Positions 42,011 to 50,101 of a stretch of 64,000 nt of DNA are shown here, one piece after another. A program made the translations under genes and the position numbers. Origin of the DNA: Pyronema omphalodes. Its lineage: Eukaryota; Ascomycota; Pezizomycetes; Pezizales; Pyronemataceae. Where the stretch lies: positions 420,116 to 484,115 of the forward strand of contig JAJJXM010000052.1 of the NCBI GenBank assembly GCA_024516155.1, in the 5' to 3' direction. The first letter of the stretch is position 1. Each line of letters begins with the position of its first letter. The notes beneath the pieces were generated by a model, which did no database searches, was not told where the DNA came from, and saw only the letters and a program-made list of their open reading frames with translations.

Positions 42011-43963
42011 TCACCACCTATTGACTGGACGATCTGCTGGCAACTCATTCGGAATACCCCTTCCCTCAAGCTCACCTGGCCTCGCATTTTCCGCATATAA
42101 TTCCCGCGGCGAGGACACCGGATAATGTTCCCTTGAATACGCCTCTTGACCAGGTGAAACATCAATTACTTTCACTGCGTCAGGGGGAGCTTCAACCGGT
42201 CCTTGTTGGCCTTCTCCTCTGTACTGCCTATCCGCCGCTGCAGCGTTTTTTCGTTTTGTTCGGAGAAAGTAAAAGACAGAGCCTCCGATTATTGCAAGTC
42301 CCGCTATTCCACCGACTACTCCACCAACTATGGCACCAGTAGTAGATTTCTTAGCGTTTGAGTGTTGGCCACCAGTGCCGGGGTTGAAGATCATCAGTTT
42401 TTCCAGTTCTGGATCGTCGAAACCACCCTTGGGCTGAAGTTTTGTTGCACCACCCTTCTTTCTTCAAAGAAGTCAGCTTCTATCCAGGACATATAGAGAG
42501 ATAGAGAATCAACATACGTTCCTCCGATTACATCAACAACCGACTGCGGTACTTCATAATCTTCATCAGGATCAAAGGAATCGACCCACATCCCCGTCGT
42601 CATGTCCAACAAGAATACATTACGCCCGTCATCATCACAGTTAGGGGATGTGTTTTCTGGTGTATAAGGCTGTCCTCCCCAGCTCATCATGTATTTCTTT
42701 CCAACCTTTAGACAAGCCGGGTCACGTCTTGCATGTGGTAAAGTGGATGTCTTTGTAGAATTACCGGGAAGCTGAACCCAGTCAAATGACGGTATTGATA
42801 ATACCCATACCTCGTCACTGGCGGCTGCTTTCGGAGGAAATCCCGCACCATACATAATTATTTGGTGAGAGGAGTTATCGGGTGCACTCACTACAGTGAC
42901 GCAGAAGCTTGAGCGCGGATCAGGGACGTTGGGGGTCAGGGGAGAGGTAAAGTTGAACCATTTGGCTTGCTTAGTGCTGTAGATGAAAAATCGATTCATT
43001 CTCATCTGTATTTGAATCAGTGACAGTTGTCAAAATCAAGAACATTTGCAGCTTACCGGTTCAGGTTGATTACCACCAAAGTTGATCAAAATTTCATCAT
43101 CATTTGTGGTGAGATGAACTAACTGACCATCCCCATTTTGAAACGGGATGGTGTAGTTTGTGAAGGTGTCTGAGTCGGCATCATAAACAACCATGCCTTT
43201 ATGGACCGAGACAGTCCTAGAAGTATCCCAGGTGAGAGTGGGTTCATCTCTAAAGACGTATCCTGCAAGATAATATCCTTGTCGTAAACTTGGAACCCAA
43301 GCAGACATTGAAGTACCTATCTTCAGAGGAAAACCATTTTCATCGCTTGAAAGTCCAAAGTCCTTGGTTGACTTCACCTGTCCTCTAGTCCATAAGTTTG
43401 TAGTAGTGTCAAGAGTGAATTTTGAATTTAATGGGTAGACTCTCGTTATCGGAGAATAATTTTGATCGACTGCAGCATGTGATATTTCGTGCCAACCAAA
43501 GAATGAAGCAAGAGTGTCGTTGGCTATTGGCCACATGGTACTGAGGGTATTTCTTGGAATGTCGTCGGGGAGTGGCGTTCGTATGACATAGGTCTCAACA
43601 TCAGAGCTGAGATTAAATGGTTTCGAAACATCGATAATACGGAGGTCATTGTCTGATATTTCTGTTAGAGAACGACTTGATCATACAAGAGAATTATTCT
43701 GAAGGTACTCGGTCCAGTGTAATTGTCAAATTTATTCCACAATGCCCAACCACCATAGATGTAAACCTTCTCATTGTAATTGTATACTATTCCAGTCAGC
43801 GGGCTATCAGAACATATGACCATAGAGCCTATTCAGACTTACCAGCTGATCCCCTAATCAGGCAAAGGTCTGTGACATTATTGGGGGCACCTTTTTGCGC
43901 AAGTGTCACCGCACTCGCACATATAATTAGTAGAAATGCCCGACAGACGTCTTGTGCTATCAT
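42011..43963 (-). CDS. Kelch-repeat type I membrane protein
   Basis: Five exons (43963-43843, 43786-43709, 43661-43057, 43005-42518 and 42461-42011) join in frame to 580 residues. A signal peptide (about 1-22, AFLLIICASAVTLA) precedes a beta-propeller made of kelch-like blades: VYIYGGWALW, GMVVYDADSDTF with ILINFGG, IIMYGAGFPP with DEVWVLSIPSFDWVQL, and MMSWGGQPYT with NVFLLDMTTGMWVD. Many N-glycosylation sequons fit an extracellular propeller. A glycine-rich transmembrane helix (about 473-497, AIVGGVVGGIAGLAIIGG) is followed by RTKRK and an 80-residue cytoplasmic tail. The family is common in fungi and is usually annotated only as kelch or galactose-oxidase-like; its role is unknown. An upstream in-frame ATG at 44068 would add 35 residues and bury the signal peptide, so I prefer 43963. 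The gene converges on the CE4 gene, 269 bp away. Confidence 0.85.
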
Positions 43964-45224
43964 TGTTGTTCCTTCGCCACACTTGTTACCGTGGGATGTT
44001 CGATGGGTAGATACTTCTATATAATAAGCTGACAGATGTACTGGATTCCGCGTAACTATCGACTTCACTCCGGTGCGCCTTCTGCACCCCCCATTTTTAA
44101 TCTCCTTGTTTCGATCATTTGAAAAAATACCATATTAGGCACCTCAGTTGGTGCGGATCTATTTCCAGACAATTTACGACCTACCAGATGAAGCAGGAGG
44201 CGCTGAAAACTCCCATCGCCAGGCAGAGGTGCTGGGTTTCACACTAGTATGCAAAACATTTGTTGGGGGTTAAGCCACATTTTTATCGTTCGTATTCATA
44301 TTGCTATGCAGCAGCTATGGCCTCCAGTGGATTAGTTAAAATATCAAAAGCGTATAGATGTGGGGACGCCGAAGTTGATCTTTCACTGGACAGACATCAG
44401 GCACCGAGACGTCGATCTTTGATTCAGTTCAGGCGCTGCGCATTTTGAACTTCTCGCCTGGGATTGGCAATGAAATTCAAAACGGTGTCCACATAACAGG
44501 GCGATGTGCGCATTTACAGTGGCACTCTCCGCGCGCCGAGCTACAAAGTCATGTGATTCTAATAAATATGCCGTGACATCCGTTGGCATACAGCAAGAGA
44601 AAGAACTGTTGCCTTGCGCCCCCAATACAATTTCGCCTGAATTTATTTATTTATTTATTCTATTATGAAGAATTATTGTTTATAGATAACAATAAACGGA
44701 GGGCCAATTCCAAAAGCGGCCGTATTTGTGCATTCAAATGAAGAAAAAGTGGTGTACTCTACGACTATTCTAGAATTGGTAGCGATGTGACCACGGCAAT
44801 GAGAGAAGTACAGCTCATGACTAGACATGTATTACAACCTGGCGCAGATCAAGTCCTGTCTGCTAATCATCATGACCGCGTCATCCCAATTGGTCAATCA
44901 CAGCCATCAGTAATGAAGCACACATCGCTACGACCCATCAATATTGCTATGGTTCGTTGAGCTGTTTCAACGCCACTTGTATTCCAAAAACATAACTGAA
45001 TGCTTAAAGAAAGGTACTTGAAAGGGCTGAAATGAGTATTGATACGATGAAGAGCAGAGAGATATTCAGTAATCACATTGGAAAGAACCGAGTCAGGGGT
45101 TTTTGATAACATGGTGAAGCGTTTATTACGGGACATAAATTCTTCTAAGAAGTAAGTTGAAGGTGTCCTATTGTCTTAATGGTGACTGGTAGAAACAAAG
45201 TTGATAATGTGTACACCTCTGGTC
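43964..45224. other. Intergenic region before the repeat island
   Basis: No gene was recognised. There is an ATTT microsatellite (five units) at about 44640-44660. The right half is the left border of the transposon-rich part of the window. Confidence 0.4.
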
Positions 45225-45430
45225 AATAAGCAATGATCAGCTCTGGCTGTCATCCTTCCTTACTGGTGGATGGCAAAACACCAACCTTGCAACATATGGG
45301 GAGAAAGGCTCAACATCTCCTTCACAACACCACATTGCACCGAACATTGTACTAAGACTCAAGCCAGTACATTTTGCCTTAAGGTCAACCGCAGAGTACT
45401 CGGCCACCCTAAGGCCCCAGTGTCAAAACC
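45225..45430 (+). mobile_element. Gypsy-1-type pol fragment
   Basis: This segment is homologous to gypsy-1 at about 52715-52920, the region between protease and reverse transcriptase. At the protein level it gives HQPCNIWGERLNISF where gypsy-1 has HQPCNLWGDQDKISF, and KTQASTFCLKVNRRVLGHPKA where gypsy-1 has KAQASAFSLKVDKHVLDHPEA. No flanking LTR and no further pol were seen, so this is a small relic. Confidence 0.75.
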
Positions 45431-45844
45431 CGCAGACTACACACGGATGACAGGCGATACAACTGGCGGACTGCTATGCAGTCGAGTTCAGCTCTAGACT
45501 CCTTTGGTAAGTTAGGCACCGGCTCAGGCAGTACTTACCTCGTACACAGGATGTCCCTGCTGCGTTGCCTTCGGGGTGAACGTTGAGAAAAGGTTATTCG
45601 TTGGCGGGAATGGGTAAGTGAACACAATGGGAGCTGAGATTGGAAAAGGCTGGATGTGTTCACTTGTTTGAACGATGAGAACTTTTGTGTGTAGATAGGA
45701 TTGTGTGAATAGATAATTGATTGCGTGCTGAACTAATGAAGTACAATTGTCCCTTCTTATACCTTCCTTCCTGTGCTCATGTGATTTCCAACTTATCTGT
45801 CCCGCAGATATCCAAACCATCGTGAGACACCCTTTGTCCCATTG

Positions 45845-45960
45845 TGATTCCAAACATAAATAAAACAAGATAAGAGACATAGACAAAACATAGACGAAAC
45901 ATAAACAAAACATAATTCCAAACATAATTCAAAACATATACAAAACAAAATTCCAAACAT
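45845..45960. repeat. AT-rich short tandem repeat, ACAAAACATA-like
   Basis: Roughly ten degenerate units of about 10 bp (ACAAAACATA, CCAAACATAA and variants) lie in a row. This is the copy-A counterpart of the longer 47054-47340 array. Confidence 0.7.
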
Positions 45961-46018
45961 GAAGAAACCCGCTTCGTTCCACCCCAAAACCCAGCTCCTT
46001 GGTTCCCCTCTTCAAACC

Positions 46019-46771
46019 CTAACTCTGCCCTCTTCCGTAGACCCTAACTGTGACATAGCCATCCCCAATGTCACCCATACGAACCACAGCCCGGCTGTGG
46101 TCATAATCCCTCGCAGAAGCATATCCCCAGCGGTCTGTGACAGTAGCTCCCGCCTGCAGGCCGAGACTCCAACGAGGCTTGTCTGGGGTTCTCCCTGTGG
46201 ACGAGGTCGTTGTTGTCGTATGCGGCGGTGGTTTCGTCTCTGGCGACGGTGTCGTCTGGATCGTCGTAGAAGGCGAGGGGGTCTCTCTCGAGATTAGTAA
46301 TGCTGTGTTCCCGTAATGAGGACCCCTCTGATGGTGGTGGGTTGTTGTCCGGCAGTGGGGCTTCCTGCTTCCCAGTGGGAGGCCCGTGAAAAGAGATATC
46401 AATTGCGCCCCTTTCGAGACCCTGTCTGGGGAAATGAGGTAGACAGGGACGTATCGCTTCTCCATCAAAGTCTCGCTTGAGGTTTCCGAGTCCGGCCTGG
46501 GTTGGTTCGGTGGCTGTCCTTTGTGGTGGTATTGTTGGTCCTCTTCGGGGACGGGAGTTGGTCCATCCGGCGTCTGAATGGGCGGTGATGAGGAGCGGGC
46601 TGGTCCTGCAGCGCCGTATCTGGGTTCATGACCGTCCATGTTCACCAGGAACCCGCAGACGTAGCAAACCCTCTTCCCCCGCTGCCAGGCCCTATAGGCC
46701 TTCTGAACGTTTAGGTGTTCCCTGCGGATCACCGATTCTAAATCGGGGTTATTATCAGAATCTGTACCCAC
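46019..46771 (-). CDS. Unidentified ORF in duplicated unit A
   Basis: A 250-codon open frame on the minus strand. The N-terminal part (SVIRREHLNVQKAYRAWQRG then KRVCYVCGFLVNMDGHEP) is protein-like and has a CxxC..H pattern. The rest is rich in Pro, Thr, His and Ser. The part after about residue 200 overlaps a different frame (ending at TGA 46012-46014), and that second frame is the one conserved with copy B (LLSQ, DMLL, TTAGLW). So either the gene changes frame by an intron or frameshift, or this frame is partly accidental. An ATG at 46808 (MAEAPRCLWS) lies upstream in a GC-rich stretch. No family was recognised. Confidence 0.3.
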   Translation of the reverse strand: MGTDSDNNPDLESVIRREHLNVQKAYRAWQRGKRVCYVCGFLVNMDGHEPRYGAAGPARSSSPPIQTPDGPTPVPEEDQQYHHKGQPPNQPRPDSETSSETLMEKRYVPVYLISPDRVSKGAQLISLFTGLPLGSRKPHCRTTTHHHQRGPHYGNTALLISRETPSPSTTIQTTPSPETKPPPHTTTTTSSTGRTPDKPRWSLGLQAGATVTDRWGYASARDYDHSRAVVRMGDIGDGYVTVRVYGRGQS

Positions 46772-47053
46772 GGTTTACTGACCACAGGCAGCGCGGGGCT
46801 TCGGCCATGGGCGGGGCGGCGGCGGCTTGGGGAAGGCTTGGAGGTTCGGGATAAGTGAGGGTCTGCTAGGGGAATCACAGGTGAGTTTAGGAGAGATGGA
46901 AATGTCACAAGGGAACTTTTGTAGATAGGATTGTAGTAGATAGAAACTTGATTGCGTGAAGAAATAAACTCAGTACAAATTTCCTCCTCCTATACTTGTT
47001 CCTTCATGACCCGTGACTCATCATTCTCTGCCTGCAGAGAATGCTCCAATGCT

Positions 47054-47345
47054 AACCACCGTGATAAACTAAATACATGACCAACATTCCCCACCACTGC
47101 CAACCGCCGTAATTCCAAATAATAGAACAAGGAAACAATACATACCAAAAGATAACTACCTTGCTAACCGCCGTAATTCCAAATCACAAAGAGACAATAC
47201 ATACCACAAGATAACTTGCTAACCGCCGTAATTCCAAATAACAAAGAAACAATACATACCAAAAAGATAACTACCTTGCTAACCGCCGTAATTCAAAATA
47301 CATAACAAAGAAATAAAAGATTCCAACATTTGCCTAACTGCCGTG
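47054..47345. repeat. Tandem array, about 48-64 bp unit, six copies
   Basis: The word AAC(C/T)(G/A)CCGT(A/G)AT recurs at 47054, 47102, 47166, 47221, 47281 and 47337. In the central copies ATTCCAAAT..ACAAAGAAACAATACATACC..AAGATAACT follows. Period varies from 48 to 64 bp. The central copies are nearly identical. Confidence 0.9.
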
Positions 47346-47396
47346 ATACCTAAAATAATCCTAAATAATACATATTTCGTAACCTATGAGAATCCC

Positions 47397-47421
47397 CGGC
47401 AAGGGGCCCCGCCCCTTGCCG
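47397..47421. repeat. Perfect GC-rich hairpin
   Basis: CGGCAAGGGGC and GCCCCTTGCCG form a perfect 11-bp inverted repeat with a 3-nt loop (CCC). On the minus strand it lies about 15 bp past the stop codon of the copy-B frame. Confidence 0.85.
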
Positions 47422-47435
47422 TAACCCTATCCCTA

Positions 47436-47782
47436 TCACTTCATCATTGCGTAGCAGGTTGCTAGGGTGATGGTAAGCACCCATAGCCCTGCGGTGGTGA
47501 CAGCGGAGGCCAGGAGCATGTCACGGGAGCGTTGTGACAGAAGCACCCCCCTCCAGGCCCAGACTCCCGCGAGGTAATAGGTAGTCCCCAGGGCAGGCTT
47601 CCAGATGGGGGACCGTCCCCGATACTGCCTTCCCCGACGTCGGCGACGTAGGACGTCATGAGTGATGTCCTCGAGGACGTAAGGCTGTATTTGCTCGTGT
47701 TGGTGTCCTAAGGGGGGCGCCGTTATTTGTTCTTGTTGGTGCCCTAAGGGGAACGGGGGTATTTGATGTCGTTGGTGCCCTC
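47436..47782 (-). CDS. Unidentified ORF in duplicated unit B
   Basis: This minus-strand frame is open between a TGA at 47783 and the stop at 47436-47438 and has no ATG near its left limit, so it is partial or needs an upstream exon. It begins with three 12-residue repeats of the form PLGHQxxQIxPx (encoded by the 36-bp repeat). Then come an Arg-rich stretch (VLRRRRRGRQYRGRS) and a hydrophobic C-terminus (YYLAGVWAWRGVLLSQ..DMLLASAVTTAGLWVLTITLA) that looks like one or two membrane helices. The hydrophobic part matches a frame in copy A (LLSQ, DMLL, TTAGLW). Conservation at protein level between diverged copies suggests it was once coding. No family was recognised. Confidence 0.35.
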
Positions 47783-47795
47783 AGGTGGGGGGCTC
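47685..47795. repeat. 36-bp tandem repeat, three copies
   Basis: TGGTG(T/C)CCT(A/C)AGG recurs at 47701, 47737 and 47773, an exact 36-bp period. The period is a multiple of three and encodes a 12-residue peptide repeat on the minus strand. Confidence 0.8.
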
Positions 47796-47849
47796 CGGGG
47801 GATCCAAAAAAGGGGCGGATGTCAGGTCGTTGGTGGGTCGGGAGTCGAC

Positions 47850-48072
47850 TGTCAGGGAACTAGGAACGGACGTTCGAAGAACACCCTGAACACTACCGGC
47901 AGGGGGAAACTTGCCGAAGGTCTCACAGGCACGAGGAGAAGAAGAAAGTGGAGGTGGTGACCGAATGTATTAACGAGCGTAAGGAGTCAGGCATAGACGG
48001 GCAAGCGAGTGCCTATACATAGAGAGTTGTCCAGCTCCACCTAAGCACTAGGACCTTAGGCGCACTTCAACA
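47850..48072 (-). repeat. Copia-type LTR, 223 bp
   Basis: On the minus strand it begins TGTTGAAGTGCGCC right after a purine tract and ends TTCCCTGACA. A TATGTATAG word about 55 nt in could serve as its TATA box. Its last 51 bp match the last 51 bp of the gypsy-2 LTR at all but three positions. Confidence 0.7.
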
Positions 48073-48318
48073 CACCCCCTCGTCTAAGGACGGGTGCTAC
48101 AAACATAATAATAAGAAGAAATAACAATCCATCATAACAGAAAACAAGAACAATACCATAGAAAAAAGAAAATACCCAATTAACCATAAAAGAAGAAGTG
48201 AAAACCCATAAGAAGAACAACCCAAATAAAGACAACACAATTCAATCATCATCATTATCAGCAATCAGCAGCCATACTTCAATCACAAACACACACTTAT
48301 TCATTCAAACCAAATCCA

Positions 48319-48584
48319 TTAGTCATAATTATCACTCAGCGTCTCCATCCCTAGAAGTTTCACGGCCAACGCGTGTGTTGGTCCAGGGAGCGGTTTAGTG
48401 AGGACATCTGCAACATTTTCTTTGGACGCAATGTATTCGAACGATACCGTTCCCTTTCTAGCTTCGTCGATCGAGTGGTGAAACTTCACATCGATGTGTT
48501 TTGTTTTCGCCTTGATGACGCCGGTCGGACGGAGGCGAAGTGCTCCCATGTTGTCGCAACGGACCGAGGTCGGCACTTTGTTAT
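48319..48584 (-). pseudogene. Copia RNase H fragment
   Basis: The C-terminal 87 or so residues of a copia polyprotein remain: DNMGALRL, TKHIDVKFHHSIDEA and SKENVADVLTKPLPG, which are the RNase H hallmarks of Ty1/copia elements. The N-terminal part is missing because gypsy-1 inserted at 48585. The stop codon is at 48319. Confidence 0.9.
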
Positions 48585-49992
48585 TGTCACACCCTAAAAT
48601 GTGTGAGGATAGAATTGGTATCATATATAACGCAATGGAGAATATGGCAAACTCGACAGAGAATGAATAGTCAGTTAGTATCCCGGGCCGGAACCCCCAG
48701 AGGAGCTCCGACAAGCCACGTCACGTGATTCGTGACTTTCCGATAGGACCTCACGAGGATCCCGGCCCGAGGCGTCGCAACTATTATTCAATGTCAGTTT
48801 GGGAGGATTGAGAAGAGAAGAGATTGGGGAACACTTACCTCATGGGTGTCGACTTACCCTTGAGCAACTACGAACGACGCTGATGGAGAACGAAGACGAA
48901 GACGAAAGGACACCTCCTTCTACTTGAGGAGTGTTCGGAACTTCACGGCTACAAAGTGGTCTGCATCGGAAGAGAGTTCCAAGGATGTGCAGAGCAGTGC
49001 GAAGAAATCATCCGGTGTTACTTAGTTGGGTGAATGGTCAGCCAGGAAGATAAGGCAGAGTCTAGTCGGCAAACAGGAGTGGGGCTATGGACAAGGGTCA
49101 AGATTGCTAAGGCATGAGACGACGTCCATAAGCATGCAACCCTCTCAAGGAAACTGTTCGGTGGAACCGATATGACACGCCCTTAGGCTATTGACTACCA
49201 ACCAAGGAACAGCTCGGCGTTTGCATCCACACCAGGGTGTGGCTGCGCGCAAGTGCGCGCAGGTGGAGCCATAATGACATCACACAGGAATGTGTCGGAG
49301 TGATCCACTCCGGTAGGGCATGGATGCCTTATGATGTCAGATTCCTCCATTCGCAATCGAGATTCTCTAGGGAGATCTATGATAGCACGACTCACAAGAT
49401 AAATGACTCACATGTTATTTGTCAGAGGAGTTCATGCATTATGCAGTCAAGCGGAGTTGCCCTCCCATATGACTCGTAACCCTGACACCTGATTGGAAGG
49501 TGTGGTAGTACAAAGAGGAATGTCAAGGATTAGTCTGACAATAGCAAGCATCATGCAAGCAAGTAATCAATATGATTACGCACTTCGTATGATGCAATCT
49601 ATCAGCAGATGCGTCTCAGAAATGACTCTTGTCTTATCTCCTAGGCTCAGTTTGGAAATTGGTTCCCTAGGAAGTCTGGGCGAACTTGTAGACGAAAGTC
49701 TATAAAAGAGCCTTTGTCTTCCCTCTCTCTCCTCCATCATCAACCATTTGATCCTCTACGCAACGATACCTATTTACACCAACGAATACCTCCGAAGACA
49801 ACCCTTAAGTTTATTCTGCCTGTGATCGATTAATTCTCTTCCTAGCTTTATCTTTGGATAAGCTCTATTAGTTCTTGGGAACGAAGTGTCTGTCTATTCT
49901 TGGGAACGAAGTGCCTGTCATCACTGAGAACGAAGCACTTGAGATACAATCGGATAAGCCTCTGCATAGTCGAAGCTGTGCCCAGGTTCACA
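48585..49992 (+). repeat. Gypsy-1 5' LTR, 1408 bp
   Basis: It starts TGTCACACC and ends GGTTCACA. It has a TATA box (TCTATAAAAG, about 49700) and a second weak TATTTA at about 49771. GAACGAAG words recur near the 3' end (49878-49930). It is supported by the matching start of the 3' LTR at 56136 and by the inverted related copy that covers almost the whole length. Confidence 0.85.
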
Positions 49993-49994
49993 CT

Positions 49995-50006
49995 ATAAAC
50001 TTAAGG
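49995..50006 (+). other. Putative self-priming primer-binding site of gypsy-1
   Basis: ATAAACTTAAGG lies 2 nt inside the 5' LTR and is perfectly complementary to CCTTAAGTTTAT at 49803-49814 within the LTR. No match to a common tRNA 3' end (which would start TGG) is seen here. This is the arrangement of self-primed Tf1/sushi elements. Confidence 0.5.
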
Positions 50007-50101
50007 CTACAAGCTACCAAGTTTATTAATCGATACGATAACGAAAAGACCCTCTTCTAGGGCAAGCAAGATCAATTTCACAAAGCACCTACTACTCAGC
50101 A

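Larger units (their letters stand above)
45670..46810 (-). repeat. Duplicated unit, copy A
   Basis: Copy A pairs with copy B (46912-47600) in three blocks in the same order. The first is a TATA-plus-leader-like block (A 45670-45775, B 46912-47010) sharing ACTTTTGT..AGATAGGATTGT, TTGATTGCGTG and a TATAC..TTCCTTC stretch. The second is an AT-rich repeated block (A about 45806-45960, B about 47054-47340). The third is a block coding for a hydrophobic C-terminus on the minus strand (A 46012-46180, B 47436-47600). On the minus strand the first block reads as a TATA box followed by a transcribed leader. Confidence 0.55.
46912..47600 (-). repeat. Duplicated unit, copy B
   Basis: This is the second copy of the unit described at 45670-46810, in the same orientation. 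Offsets of the blocks are about 1240 bp at one end and about 1400 bp at the other. The difference is largely explained by the longer tandem array in this copy. Confidence 0.55.
47850..48584 (-). mobile_element. 3' end of a Ty1/copia retrotransposon
   Basis: Reading the minus strand, a copia RNase H C-terminus (48584-48319) is followed by a 3' untranslated stretch, a purine-rich tract (GACGAGGGGGTG) and an LTR (48072-47850) that starts TGTTGAAG and ends CCCTGACA. The element is cut at 48585 by the 5' LTR of gypsy-1; its remaining part should lie beyond the right edge of the window. Confidence 0.8.

Noticed and set aside
43669..43708. Frameshift in the second kelch exon
   Set aside because: An apparent frame change near 43670 disappears when a 47-bp intron (43708-43662) is used; the gene then joins in frame.
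48319..48714. A 131-codon minus-strand frame crossing 48585
   Set aside because: Only the part up to 48584 is copia; the first residues (MSELLWGFRPG...) are encoded by the gypsy-1 LTR antisense strand and recur at 56265, so the full frame is an insertion artefact.
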